A stretch of 64,000 bases of DNA from Cognatundibacterium curvum (lineage in GTDB: Bacteria > Pseudomonadota > Gammaproteobacteria > Burkholderiales > Burkholderiaceae_D). The position numbers and the translations under genes were made by a program. The notes under the pieces were generated by a model. That model was not told where the DNA came from, did not search any database, and saw only the letters and a list, made by a program, of their open reading frames with translations. Shown here piece by piece: positions 45,251 to 53,814 of the stretch (positions are counted from its first letter, which is position 1; every line of letters begins with the position of its first letter). The stretch is taken from NCBI RefSeq assembly GCF_014284235.1, contig NZ_JACOGD010000002.1, forward strand, positions 1 through 64,000, read 5' to 3'.

Positions 45251-45784
45251 ATGCTGAGCCCAGTCCTGATTTTTCCCGGGTATGCCAATTCTGGCCCCGG
45301 CCATTGGCAATCCTTGTGGCAGGCTGCGTATCCGCAGTGTCAGCGCATCACAATCCCAGACTGGATGCGGCCGCAACGCGAGGTCTGGGTGGCTGCACTC
45401 GAAAGGGAAGTGGCGCGCCTGGGTCCAGATGTGCTGATTGCCGCGCATAGTATGGGCAGCCTGACGGTCGCTCACTGGGCGGCGCAGACCAGCTTGCGTA
45501 TCCGTGGCGCTTTGCTGGTGGCGGTGCCTGATCCGCAAGGGCCAGCGTTTCCTGCCACGGCCAGTGGCTATGAAGACTTGCCCAGTCTGATTTTGCCTTT
45601 TCCTGCGCATATCATCGCCAGTCGGGATGATCCGTATGCCAGCATGGCATTTTCTCAGCAGTGCGCGCAGCGCTGGGCTTGTGCGCTGACCGATCTGGGA
45701 CAGGCCGGTCACATCAATGCCGGGAGTGGTCTGGCCGACTGGCCGCAAGGCTGGCAAACCCTGCAGGCGCTGTCGCAGTCCTGA
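45251..45784 (+). CDS. RBBP9/YdeN family serine hydrolase
   Basis: A 177-residue alpha/beta hydrolase. Opening V-L-I-F-P-G-Y-A-N-S-G-P-G-H-W-Q-S is diagnostic. The triad can be placed: Ser in A-H-S-M-G-S, Asp in SRDDPYAS, His in GHINAGSG. The family cleaves small esters; its physiological role in bacteria is not fixed. Confidence 0.9.
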   Translation: MLSPVLIFPGYANSGPGHWQSLWQAAYPQCQRITIPDWMRPQREVWVAALEREVARLGPDVLIAAHSMGSLTVAHWAAQTSLRIRGALLVAVPDPQGPAFPATASGYEDLPSLILPFPAHIIASRDDPYASMAFSQQCAQRWACALTDLGQAGHINAGSGLADWPQGWQTLQALSQS

Positions 45785-45901
45785 TGTTGCAAGGTAATCA
45801 CAGCCAGCGTCAGACTTGGCTGTTCCTTGACGCACGGCAAGGTATATACTGCACTGAATGACTGAACACTGAGTAAGACCGATTAATTGCAGGGAGACCG
45901 T

Positions 45902-46801
45902 ATGACCACCGTATTTGTCAGCTCCACACCGTTTGATCTCGCCGTGCATCGCAAACGTCTGAGTGAGGAATTCACACGAGAGGCCGCTGCGTATTTTGGC
46001 GCTACCCTGACTTCGGCTTTGCCGGAAACCCCGATCGAAGACCGCTTACGTCTGGTACGCAGTGCGAAAGCCTATATTGGCGTGTTTGGCATGGTATTTG
46101 GTGATGTCGACGCGACTACCGGGAAATCCTTGATACAGCTGGAATACCTGGAAGCGCAGTTGTATTGCGTACCAACCCTGATTTACCTGATCGATGAAGA
46201 TGAACATCCTATTTTGCCTAAGAATGTGGATACCGGCATTGCCGCGCAATGGCTGGCCGACTTCAAGGCGCAGCTGAGTCAGTCGCATGATGTGCGTTTT
46301 TTTGATTCTCCCGATGATCTGGTCGCTAAAATTCATAATGACTTGCACCGTGTGCTGAGCCCGGCGCAGAAAACGGCTCCGGCAGCGGCTCCCGTTTCTG
46401 TCCCTGCTCCTGCTCCTGCCCCTGCCCCTGCACCGGTCGCACCTGTCACAGTCGCAGCAGTGGTGACACCGCAAGCGCAGCCTGCCAGTCTCACCGCAGC
46501 AGTACCGGAGACGGCAGAGGCGGCCCCGGTGCCGGCAGTGAAGAAGAATTCGCAGCGCTATTTACTGACTGAGCCGCGTTTTGCATTTTTTAAATCCAAG
46601 GTGTTACCGGTACTGCCACCGGATTTTGATGATGTGCCGCTCAAGGATGCGCTGGAATTACTGTTGGCCAGTAATACGCTGGCAGCCGCTTCCAGTCTGG
46701 CCCGTGGCGCGATGATACCGCTTGAGGATGCGGTGGAAGTGATACGCAAAATGGAACTGATCATCATCGACACTATCTATAAACAAAAAAACGGCGGCTG
46801 A
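45902..46801 (+). CDS. DUF4062 domain protein with Pro/Ala linker
   Basis: A 299-residue cytoplasmic protein; ATG 45902 follows AGGGAGACC. The N-terminal 145 residues are a DUF4062 domain: T-V-F-V-S-S-T-P-F-D-L start, LVRSAKAYIGVFGMVFG and SLIQLEYLEAQLY. A linker of about 60 residues, rich in Pro and Ala (repeats of PA), leads to a helical C-terminal domain (YLLTEPRFAFFKSKVLPVL to the end) that I do not recognise. DUF4062 is TIR-related and often fused to NTPase or effector modules; here it stands alone with an unknown partner. No TM helix is seen. Confidence 0.75.
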   Translation: MTTVFVSSTPFDLAVHRKRLSEEFTREAAAYFGATLTSALPETPIEDRLRLVRSAKAYIGVFGMVFGDVDATTGKSLIQLEYLEAQLYCVPTLIYLIDEDEHPILPKNVDTGIAAQWLADFKAQLSQSHDVRFFDSPDDLVAKIHNDLHRVLSPAQKTAPAAAPVSVPAPAPAPAPAPVAPVTVAAVVTPQAQPASLTAAVPETAEAAPVPAVKKNSQRYLLTEPRFAFFKSKVLPVLPPDFDDVPLKDALELLLASNTLAAASSLARGAMIPLEDAVEVIRKMELIIIDTIYKQKNGG

Positions 46802-46920
46802 GAGCGGCATGCTGAGGCCTTGACCGCCTCAGCCTTTGCCGCAGTATTCTGCTCGGGCTTTGGCGGGGTAGGGCGGCTGTACGGTTATACTGGCGCCTGT
46901 TTAATGTTTTGAAAGTATGT

Positions 46921-47262
46921 ATGTCCAGTTTCCCGGCCTGCCCGCAATGTGGCTTAGAAAATACCTATCCCGACGGTGATAACCTGGTGTGTGCAGATTG
47001 TGGTTTTGAATGGCCGGCGCAGGCTGCTGCCAGTGAAGATGACAATGATGAGCGCATCGTGAAAGATTCCGTTGGCAATGTCTTGTCCGATGGTGATGCA
47101 GTGGTGCTGATCAAGGATTTGAAAGTCAAAGGGTCTTCCACCACCCTCAAACAAGGTACCAAGATCAAGAGCATACGCATCGTTGGCGGCGACCATGAAG
47201 TCGACTGCAAAATGGATGGCGGTAATTTCATGCTGAAAGCCTGTTACCTGCGTAAAGCATAA
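46921..47262 (+). CDS. yjdM: YjdM (PhnA-like) zinc-ribbon protein
   Basis: A 113-residue protein. N-terminal zinc ribbon C-P-Q-C-G ... C-A-D-C-G-F-E-W and the conserved C-terminal domain (DSVGNVLSDGDAVVLIKDLKVKG, KGSSTTLKQGTK, DCKMDGGNFMLK). Start at ATG 46921 begins the conserved part; an ATG at 46909 is also in frame. The name PhnA is historical; a phosphonate role is not supported by neighbours. Confidence 0.93.
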   Translation: MSSFPACPQCGLENTYPDGDNLVCADCGFEWPAQAAASEDDNDERIVKDSVGNVLSDGDAVVLIKDLKVKGSSTTLKQGTKIKSIRIVGGDHEVDCKMDGGNFMLKACYLRKA

Positions 47263-47318
47263 CAAGACACATCCGTATTCATCCGCGTACATCTCACCAG
47301 CGCTCAGACTGCCGCCTG

Positions 47319-48743
47319 CTACAGTCCGCGAAAGTTGACTAAGGCTGCGCTGATCGCTGTCACCACACTGTCCCAATCGCCTGCTGCCGTCTGGCGGAAC
47401 AAGCGCGTTTGCGGATACCACGGACTGCCTGGCGACCGATTCAGCCAGCGCCAGTCTGGCTTAAACCAGGGCAGCATCAGCCAGCAAGGCTTGCCTAAGG
47501 CCCCCGCCAGATGCGCGACAGCGGTATCGACGCTGATCACCAGATCCAATTGCTGTATCAAAGCAGCGGTATCGGCAAAGTCATGCAGCTCCGCTGAGTA
47601 GTCCTGCAAAGGTCGCTGGGGATAAGCGCGGTTCCATACTTCTGTCCCATCCTCTGCACTGTGCTGCGTTTTTTGCAGACTGATCCAGTCTATGTCTGGT
47701 AATTCAGCCAGGGGAAACAGACAACGGATATCTGCGATTGAGCGGTCCGCGTCATTTTCAAATGCCGGATTGCCCTGCCAGGCCAGACCAATACGCAAGG
47801 GTCTGGGCGCTGTTTGTGTGAACCGCTGCTCCCAATGTTGGCTTAGCGCCGCAGGCAGCGATAAATAAGATGTTCCAGCCGGGATGCTGTCAAAGCGGGT
47901 TTGAACATGGCCGGGCAAGCTCATCAATGGCAGCCAGCCATCCCAGTCTGCTTCTTCGATAGTGGCAGAAAAATCAAGCAACGCATCCGGCGTGGCAGGA
48001 TGGGCAGGATGGCCAGCTTCAGTCAGTTCAGTCAGACCCTGCATCAGGCGTATCAAGGTGCGATCACAGACCAGGCCCAGACTGGCGACACCTTCCTGCC
48101 TTAGCTGTGGCAGATAGCGACAAAACTGAATCAGGTCACCGGCACCGCCTTCCTGTGTAATCAGCACGCGCAAACCGCGCAGTGACTGTCCGGTAGCCAG
48201 GCGTTTTGTGTGTGCATAGCGGTTCAGCTGTTGCCAGGGGCGGGCTTCCCAGTGCTGCCAGCCTTCCTGCATGCGACCTTGTCTGAGCAGCAGATAACTC
48301 AGATTGAAGCGCGCGGGTAAATTGTCCGGTGCCAGCGCAATGGCATGGCGGTAGGCTTCCTCAGCTTCTACCTCACGATATTGCACCGTGCGCAGCATGC
48401 CGTAGTGCGACCAGCCAGTGGCGGAGGTTGGCTCTAGCTGTAAGCCCTGTAGCAGATGCAGCCCGGCTTCCTCAAAGCGTTTCAGTTGCAGCAGCACATG
48501 CGCGAGCTGAAAACTGAGTTGTGCAAGCGGTGCCAGTTGCACCATCGCTTGTTCATAATAATTTGCCGCCGCAGGCCAGTCTTGCTGCTGTTCAGCGAGC
48601 CAGGCCAGGTTGGCCATGGCTTCGCCGTTATCGGCTTGCAAGGACAGCACTTTGCGGAAGGCCAGCTGTGCTGTCAGCAGATCACCGTCTGCAATACAGG
48701 CATGGCCTTCACGCAGGTAAGCGGCGATATCGTGGTCAGGCAT
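47319..48743 (-). CDS. TPR protein with glycosyltransferase-like domain
   Basis: A 474-residue protein. Four or five tetratricopeptide repeats fill about residues 8-175 (ANLAWLAEQQQDWPAAANYYEQA; LPARFNLSYLLLRQGRMQEGW), then a glycosyltransferase family 9/41-like domain (LRIGLAWQGNP, DLVISVDTAVAHLAGALGKPCWLML, WYPQTRLFRQ). Related proteins modify proteins such as flagellin or adhesins, but no acceptor is near. It is convergent with yjdM. Confidence 0.85.
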   Translation of the reverse strand: MPDHDIAAYLREGHACIADGDLLTAQLAFRKVLSLQADNGEAMANLAWLAEQQQDWPAAANYYEQAMVQLAPLAQLSFQLAHVLLQLKRFEEAGLHLLQGLQLEPTSATGWSHYGMLRTVQYREVEAEEAYRHAIALAPDNLPARFNLSYLLLRQGRMQEGWQHWEARPWQQLNRYAHTKRLATGQSLRGLRVLITQEGGAGDLIQFCRYLPQLRQEGVASLGLVCDRTLIRLMQGLTELTEAGHPAHPATPDALLDFSATIEEADWDGWLPLMSLPGHVQTRFDSIPAGTSYLSLPAALSQHWEQRFTQTAPRPLRIGLAWQGNPAFENDADRSIADIRCLFPLAELPDIDWISLQKTQHSAEDGTEVWNRAYPQRPLQDYSAELHDFADTAALIQQLDLVISVDTAVAHLAGALGKPCWLMLPWFKPDWRWLNRSPGSPWYPQTRLFRQTAAGDWDSVVTAISAALVNFRGL

Positions 48744-48845
48744 GGCGCACATAGGCAAGTTCAGCACAGCGTCCGGGCAGTTCAGGATGCTGGCATGGTA
48801 ATGCCGTACTCACTGACTGGCAAGCTGCACGCTGTCGTGCACAGC

Positions 48846-50321
48846 TTAGTACACGTCGCGCAGATAGCGGCCCTGATCGCTGAGCTGATCCAGCAGCTCT
48901 TCACCCAGCACATCGAGCAAGGTCTGATGCACTTCACCCGCCATACCCTGCAAGCTGCCACAGACCAGGATTGCAGCACCTTGCGCGACCCAGTCAGCCA
49001 GCAACTCAGCGCGTTCGCGTAAGGCATGCTGTACATAGCGGCGCTCAGCCTGATCGCGCGAAAAACACAGATCCAGTTCCGGCAGCCAGCCCTGAGCCTG
49101 CCAGTCCAGAATGTCGGACTGATGGAAAAAATCCTTGCTACGCTGACGTTCACCAAAAATCAGCCAGTTCTGTTGTTGACCTTTGGCGATGCGTTGTTTC
49201 AGATGTGCGCGCAGACCTGCCAGTCCAGTGCCATTGCCGATCAGGATCAGGCGCTCTGTGCCCGGGGTATGGAATTGCGGATTGCTGCGTATGCGCAGCT
49301 GTATGGCTTGCCCGACTTCTGCATAGGCGGTCAGCCAGCCGGAACCCAGGCCCAGACTGCCATCATCCTTTTGCAATTGCCTGACTAGCAACTCCAGTCC
49401 GCCATCGCCCGGCAGTGAGGAAATTGAGTATTCACGGTGCGGTAAAGGGGTAGCTTCTGCACCATTGTTCGTCAGTCCCGGCGCGGGCTGCGGGCCGATT
49501 TCGGCAATATCGCCAGCCTTCCAGCTGACCGTGTCACCATTGTCACCCGCTTCACCAGCCGGTGGCGTGAGCCTCAGATGAAACACAGGACTGCCCTGGC
49601 TGTCCGGGTTCAGACATTGACGCTGTTGCAGCGTCCAGTGTTGGTAGTCCGGCGTGCTCCAGTCGGCCAGTTCAGTATGGCCGCTGAGTTTGCCCAGATA
49701 ATGCTGCCAGTGGCGCAAGGCGGCTTCATCGCCATTATCGACTTCAATCAGGTCGCATAAAGGCGTGGCTCCCCGATGCGCAAACCAGTGCGCCAGCTGA
49801 TGGCCAAATGCACAGTACTGGCTGTAGTGACGATCGCCAAGCGCGAGCAGGCCAATTTGTAAGTGATGCAGATCCAGTTGTTGTGGCAGCAGTTTGCGAC
49901 AAAACTGATCGGCATTGTCCGGCGCATCGCCTTCACCGGTGGTGCTGACGATCAGCAGCAGACGCCGCGTCTGTTGCAACAGCGCAGGGGTCAGCTGGTT
50001 CAGGCTCAGGATCTGGCTGGGCAGTCCGGCCTGCTGCAAATGTTCTGCGGTTTTTTGTGCCAGACTCAGTGCAAAGCCGGTCTGACTCGCATAGCCGATA
50101 AGGATGCTTTCCTCACTGCCTGCAGCATCGCTGCTGTGTTGCTGGCGTCGTTCGGCCAGCCAGGGGCTGATCCAGCTGGCCCAGCACAGGCTCAGATAGC
50201 TGCCGGCGATCAGCGCCACACTGAGTGGACGTGGCGCAGCCTGGCTCAGTGCCACAGCACCGGCCACGCCGCTGGCCAGACTGAGGTGTCCGGCACTGAA
50301 GAGTTGCTTAGGAAATTTCAT
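48846..50321 (-). CDS. Membrane-anchored flavodoxin/NADPH reductase (SiR/CPR-like)
   Basis: A 491-residue protein whose ATG 50321 overlaps the apbE stop (TAATG). Residues about 8-50 form membrane helices; then a flavodoxin domain (IGYASQTGFALSLAQ, TTGEGDAPDNA, ALGDRHYSQYC), an FAD domain (REYSISS) and an NADPH domain (LIGNGTGLAGLRAHLK, CGSLQGMAGEV), ending in R-Y-L-R-D-V-Y. It should take electrons from NADPH to the membrane. In this Fur-box operon it may feed the periplasmic flavoprotein or ferric iron. Confidence 0.88.
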   Translation of the reverse strand: MKFPKQLFSAGHLSLASGVAGAVALSQAAPRPLSVALIAGSYLSLCWASWISPWLAERRQQHSSDAAGSEESILIGYASQTGFALSLAQKTAEHLQQAGLPSQILSLNQLTPALLQQTRRLLLIVSTTGEGDAPDNADQFCRKLLPQQLDLHHLQIGLLALGDRHYSQYCAFGHQLAHWFAHRGATPLCDLIEVDNGDEAALRHWQHYLGKLSGHTELADWSTPDYQHWTLQQRQCLNPDSQGSPVFHLRLTPPAGEAGDNGDTVSWKAGDIAEIGPQPAPGLTNNGAEATPLPHREYSISSLPGDGGLELLVRQLQKDDGSLGLGSGWLTAYAEVGQAIQLRIRSNPQFHTPGTERLILIGNGTGLAGLRAHLKQRIAKGQQQNWLIFGERQRSKDFFHQSDILDWQAQGWLPELDLCFSRDQAERRYVQHALRERAELLADWVAQGAAILVCGSLQGMAGEVHQTLLDVLGEELLDQLSDQGRYLRDVY

Positions 50322-51355
50322 TATGTATCCAGCATGGCCTGCATGGTGCGACTGAGCTGCACTTGCAGCCCGCTTGCGGACCGGCTCATGAGGCAACAGA
50401 CAATTTGATGGCTGTTCGCATAGTCCAGCGCAGCCTGCTCACCCATCACGGTGAAGGCGGTAGCCAGCGCATCGGCGATCATGCATTCCTTGTGTAAAAC
50501 GGTGACCGAGATCAGACTGTTATCGACCGGATAACCGCTGCGCGGGTCCAGGGTATGCGAATACTGGCGTCCATCCTGCTCAAAAAACTGGCGATAACTG
50601 CCCGATGTTGCGATGGCTAAGCCGTGCAGCGCGACCAGTCCGTCCCAGTTTGTCTGGGTCGGGTATGCTGCACTGGCGGGTGGCGTTTCTATGCGCACCC
50701 ACCATGGCATCTGATCCGGCTTGATGCCATAGCCGCGCAGTTCGCCGCCCACTTCCACCAGATAGCTGGGGATAGCATGCCGCTCCAGAAATCCAGCTAC
50801 CTGATCGACTGCAAAGCCTTTCGCAATCGATGACAGATCGAGGCTCAGGCTGCCGGGTTGCAGCAGTTCGCGCCGTAGCCGGTTCAGTTGCAGGTCGCGC
50901 CAGCCAGGCTGTGCCAGCACCCCAGCGATGGCTGCTTTAGACGGGCGGCGCGCAGGCTGATGACGATTTTCTGCCGGGCCAAAGCCCCAAAGATTGACCA
51001 GCTTGCCTGCGGCCGGGTCATACGCGCCTTCGGTTTGCCGTGCGAGATAGATGGCGTAATCCATCACATAACAAAACTCCGGAGCCAGCGTGCACACGCT
51101 GCCAGCCGCGGCCTGGTTGAAGCGTGATAAATCTGACCCGGCTTCCCAGTGGCTCATTTGCTGCACCACCAGATCGAGTTCCTGTTGTATCCCGTTTTGC
51201 CAGAACGCCGCCTGCTGCTGTGGCTGGCTGGCAGGCAGATAAAACTGCACCTGCCAGCTGCAGCCCATGCTGCTGCCTGACAACTGCAACAGACGCAGCT
51301 GTGCAGGCAGCGCCGGTGGTTCCGGCGCATCCAGAGGGATGAACACGAGTCTCAT
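50321..51355 (-). CDS. apbE: ApbE-type FAD:protein FMN transferase
   Basis: A 344-residue ApbE family protein: SGSSMGCSWQVQFY, MSHWEAGSDLSRFNQ, LDLSSIAKGFAVDQVAGFL, YLVEVGGELRGYG, TSGSYRQFFEQDGRQYSHTLDPRSGYPV and the metal-site Asp region IADALATAF. ApbE transfers FMN from FAD to Ser/Thr in D-x-x-[ST]-G-A-[ST] motifs of exported proteins. A matching motif occurs in the DUF2271 protein of the same operon. A lipoprotein signal is not obvious in this N-terminus, so its compartment is uncertain. Confidence 0.92.
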   Translation of the reverse strand: MRLVFIPLDAPEPPALPAQLRLLQLSGSSMGCSWQVQFYLPASQPQQQAAFWQNGIQQELDLVVQQMSHWEAGSDLSRFNQAAAGSVCTLAPEFCYVMDYAIYLARQTEGAYDPAAGKLVNLWGFGPAENRHQPARRPSKAAIAGVLAQPGWRDLQLNRLRRELLQPGSLSLDLSSIAKGFAVDQVAGFLERHAIPSYLVEVGGELRGYGIKPDQMPWWVRIETPPASAAYPTQTNWDGLVALHGLAIATSGSYRQFFEQDGRQYSHTLDPRSGYPVDNSLISVTVLHKECMIADALATAFTVMGEQAALDYANSHQIVCCLMSRSASGLQVQLSRTMQAMLDT

Positions 51356-51365
51356 GCGCAGCTGT

Positions 51366-52175
51366 TTATTGAGGCAAAACTTCCAGTGTCACCACATAGC
51401 TGGAGACGCGGCTCTTGGCCGGAGCTACCGTCGCTTTGTCGTCTTTCACTTCCGCTTCCAGCCATTGCAGGCCAGGCTGGGTCCAGCTCACACTGAACTG
51501 GCCATTGGCATCGGTGACATAGGTTTTGTCATTCAGCTTTTGACGGTAACGCGCACCACCGGGTATCACTTCCACACTCACATTGGCAGCAGGTTTACCG
51601 TCCAGCAGTAAGCGGAAGGTCGCATTTTCACCAAACACCAGATCATTCGGATGCGTCACAGCGCTGAGTTCCAGACCTTTACCGGAAATCTCCAGTGCTT
51701 TGCCGCCCGGTTTGCCGTTCGTGACGATGGTTTCGACACGACCGCTACGCTGGGTCACTTGCAGATCAGTCACTCCGGCCGGGATTTCCTTAGCAAAGGT
51801 CTCGGCACTGCCGCGCCAGCGTTTAGGCTGACCATTTTCTTTATAGGAGGCGAACAGACCATCGCTGTAAGTACCGATTTTATAGGTGCCGGTTTGTTTG
51901 AGTTGCACATCGAAGCTACTGCGGAAACGGCCACTATAGCTGTTTTCCGGTGTCAGTTTGCTGCCATCCGGTGCAGTAATTTGCAGCGTGTCCAGCTTCA
52001 TGGCGACGTGATCAAATTCAAACACATTGGTGGCAGCCGCGGCATCGAAGCTGACCCACGGGGCATTACCGGATACCACGGTGGAAGTCGGTACCAGGAA
52101 AGTACGGTGCGCCTGAGCAGACAGGCTGGCGCAGGCCAGCAGAGTAAAGGCACTCAATTGACGTAAGGTGATCAT
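51366..52175 (-). CDS. DUF4198 periplasmic protein
   Basis: A 269-residue exported protein: signal peptide SAFTLLACASLSAQA followed by HRTFLVPTSTVVSG, the typical DUF4198 opening with an N-terminal His that may bind metal, and a beta-sandwich (ENATFRLLLDGKPAANVSVEVIPGG). The family resembles nickel/cobalt-uptake accessory proteins. It lies between the flavinylated-type DUF2271 protein and apbE. Confidence 0.88.
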   Translation of the reverse strand: MITLRQLSAFTLLACASLSAQAHRTFLVPTSTVVSGNAPWVSFDAAAATNVFEFDHVAMKLDTLQITAPDGSKLTPENSYSGRFRSSFDVQLKQTGTYKIGTYSDGLFASYKENGQPKRWRGSAETFAKEIPAGVTDLQVTQRSGRVETIVTNGKPGGKALEISGKGLELSAVTHPNDLVFGENATFRLLLDGKPAANVSVEVIPGGARYRQKLNDKTYVTDANGQFSVSWTQPGLQWLEAEVKDDKATVAPAKSRVSSYVVTLEVLPQ

Positions 52176-52186
52176 GCTGCTGCTCC

Positions 52187-52753
52187 TCAGGATTTGATGT
52201 TAATGCTGATGGCGCCCAGTTCATGGTTGCCCTGCGCTTTGAAGTTGACTTCTTTACCTTGCCACTGGAACGGGACTTTCACCACTTCACGGCCACCGCC
52301 TTCACGTGCGGCTTCGACCAGCAGGTTGTAGTCACCAGCTGGCAGTTTAGCCAGCACGCCTTTGTCGCCGGCAAAACTTAGGCTGTGTTCGCCTGTGGTG
52401 CGGGTCGCACCGCTCAGGCCGTCAACCGGCATCTCCAGTTCGCGTCCGCTGCGACGCCACCATTGGCGCATATCCTTGAGCCATTTCGTGCCTTCGTTAT
52501 TGCGTTTTTTCAGGTCATACCAGACCGCCAGATTGCCAGCGAAAGTCTGATCCGGTTTTTCTATCCAGATCGCGACATAGGGTTTGTGGTATTCCGCCAC
52601 ATTCAGTTTGGGGACTTCGACCTTGACGGTCAGATCAGCCGCGTGGGCGACTAAGGCCTGGCTGCCAAGCAGGGCGGTGATCGCAAATGGACGTAAATTC
52701 GGACGTAAATTCGGACGCAAATTTTGCAGCGTCGCAGTAGAGAGAGAACGCAT
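52187..52753 (-). CDS. DUF2271 periplasmic protein with flavinylation motif
   Basis: A 188-residue exported protein; ATG 52753 is taken as start. The signal n-region holds three NLRP repeats. The mature part is DUF2271 (YHKPYVAIWIEKPDQTFAGNLAVWYD, KWLKDMRQWWRRSGR) and includes V-D-G-L-S-G-A-T-R, with Thr117 in S-G-A-T at 52403-52414. That fits the ApbE target motif of Na-NQR and Rnf subunits, so covalent FMN on this protein is predicted. Confidence 0.88.
   Translation of the reverse strand: MRSLSTATLQNLRPNLRPNLRPFAITALLGSQALVAHAADLTVKVEVPKLNVAEYHKPYVAIWIEKPDQTFAGNLAVWYDLKKRNNEGTKWLKDMRQWWRRSGRELEMPVDGLSGATRTTGEHSLSFAGDKGVLAKLPAGDYNLLVEAAREGGGREVVKVPFQWQGKEVNFKAQGNHELGAISINIKS
52691..52726. 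repeat. Triple 12-bp repeat in signal sequence
   Basis: The 12-base unit ACGTAAATTCGG occurs twice exactly and a third time as ACGCAAATTTTG, giving NLRP-NLRP-NLRP in the signal peptide of the DUF2271 protein. Confidence 0.85.
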
Positions 52754-52890
52754 AGTTAACCTTGATAAACAAGTCAATAACAAGACTGTTGCACCATCAC
52801 GGCTGGGGTGGACTCATGCCTGGCAATGTCAGGGTGCGGCTTAGTTTGATCGTTAAACGCAGACTGCCGTTGAGCGATCAAGCTGCCAGT

Positions 52891-53520
52891 CTAATGGATA
52901 AAAATAACTGCAAGCAGTAAAGGCGTGACCAGACCCAGTGCCACATAAGGCCAGGTGCCGCGCCGGTTGGCTGCATGCATTTTCAACAAAAATAAACCGG
53001 TAATACAAAAAATCAGACAGGCCGCAGCAAACAGATCAATAAACCAGGTCCAGGCGCTGCCGGTATTGCGGCCCTTGTGCAAGTCATTCAGGTATGAGAC
53101 CCAGCCACGGTCAGTGAGTTCATATTCGACCGCACCACTGTCCAGATCGATGCGCAGCCAGGCATCGCCACCCGGACGCGGCAGCGGTAAATACAATTCT
53201 TCCGGTGACCATTCAGGGACGGCACGTGCGCTGTGGGTATGGAATTCCCGGTCCAGCCATTGCGTCACAGCGCCAGGTAACGCAGCTGGTTCTTCGCCGC
53301 TCAGGCTGTGTAATTCAGCGCGTAAGGCGGCAGGTAAGCTGGCTGAGAGCTGGGTCACCACTGGATGTGCTTCGATCTGCGCGGAATGATTCAGGGTGAT
53401 GCCCGTGGCAGCAAACAAGATCATCGCGACCAGGCAAATTGCAGAGCTGATCCAGTGCCATTGATGCAGGTGACGCAGCCAAAATGCGCGTTGTTGATGG
53501 GATGAGCTGGAATTCGGCAC
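52891..53520 (-). CDS. PepSY-associated membrane protein
   Basis: A 209-residue inner-membrane protein starting with GTG 53520 (AGGAAG upstream). TM1 (about 22-43), a periplasmic PepSY-like domain (YLPLPRPGGDAWLRIDLDSGAVEYE), then LHKGRNTGSAWTWFIDL and two more TM helices. Family members occur with iron-siderophore systems and are thought to move electrons across the membrane. It is first in the operon and directly behind a Fur-type box. Confidence 0.88.
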   Translation of the reverse strand: MPNSSSSHQQRAFWLRHLHQWHWISSAICLVAMILFAATGITLNHSAQIEAHPVVTQLSASLPAALRAELHSLSGEEPAALPGAVTQWLDREFHTHSARAVPEWSPEELYLPLPRPGGDAWLRIDLDSGAVEYELTDRGWVSYLNDLHKGRNTGSAWTWFIDLFAAACLIFCITGLFLLKMHAANRRGTWPYVALGLVTPLLLAVIFIH

Positions 53521-53540
53521 TGAATACTTCCTGAAATCTT

Positions 53541-53566
53541 AAATGATAATGATTCTCAATTATACA
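53541..53566 (-). promoter_or_regulatory. Fur-box-like site over a -10 element
   Basis: GATAATGATTCTCAATTAT (53545-53563) matches the Fur consensus well in its first half (GATAATGAT) and is TTGAGAATCATTATC on the gene's strand. A perfect TATAAT (53559-53564, minus strand) overlaps it, so iron-loaded Fur would block the promoter of the PepSY operon. Confidence 0.75.
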
Positions 53567-53814
53567 TTGAGTTTTTCTAATTTCTCACAATAAATGAAAA
53601 AGCTGATTTGCTGGGAATCAAATTGTTTGAATTTTGTAATCAATCAGACCCAAGACCCTTGCCCCCGTAACGCGCACTCATGAGCAAAAAGCACGCATCC
53701 CTGGCTGGCTCCGGTATCAGATTGAACTGTTGCCTTACCTGCTATTTTGCCCGGCAGGTAAATCCTTGCATGGTAAAATCGCGCCTCTTCTTTTATTCAC
53801 CAGTTCAATCAACT

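Noticed and set aside
53680..53814. Upstream ATG extending GlmU by 45 residues
   Set aside because: The conserved nucleotidyltransferase start MNVVILAAG is at 53815; the extension is unlike any GlmU.
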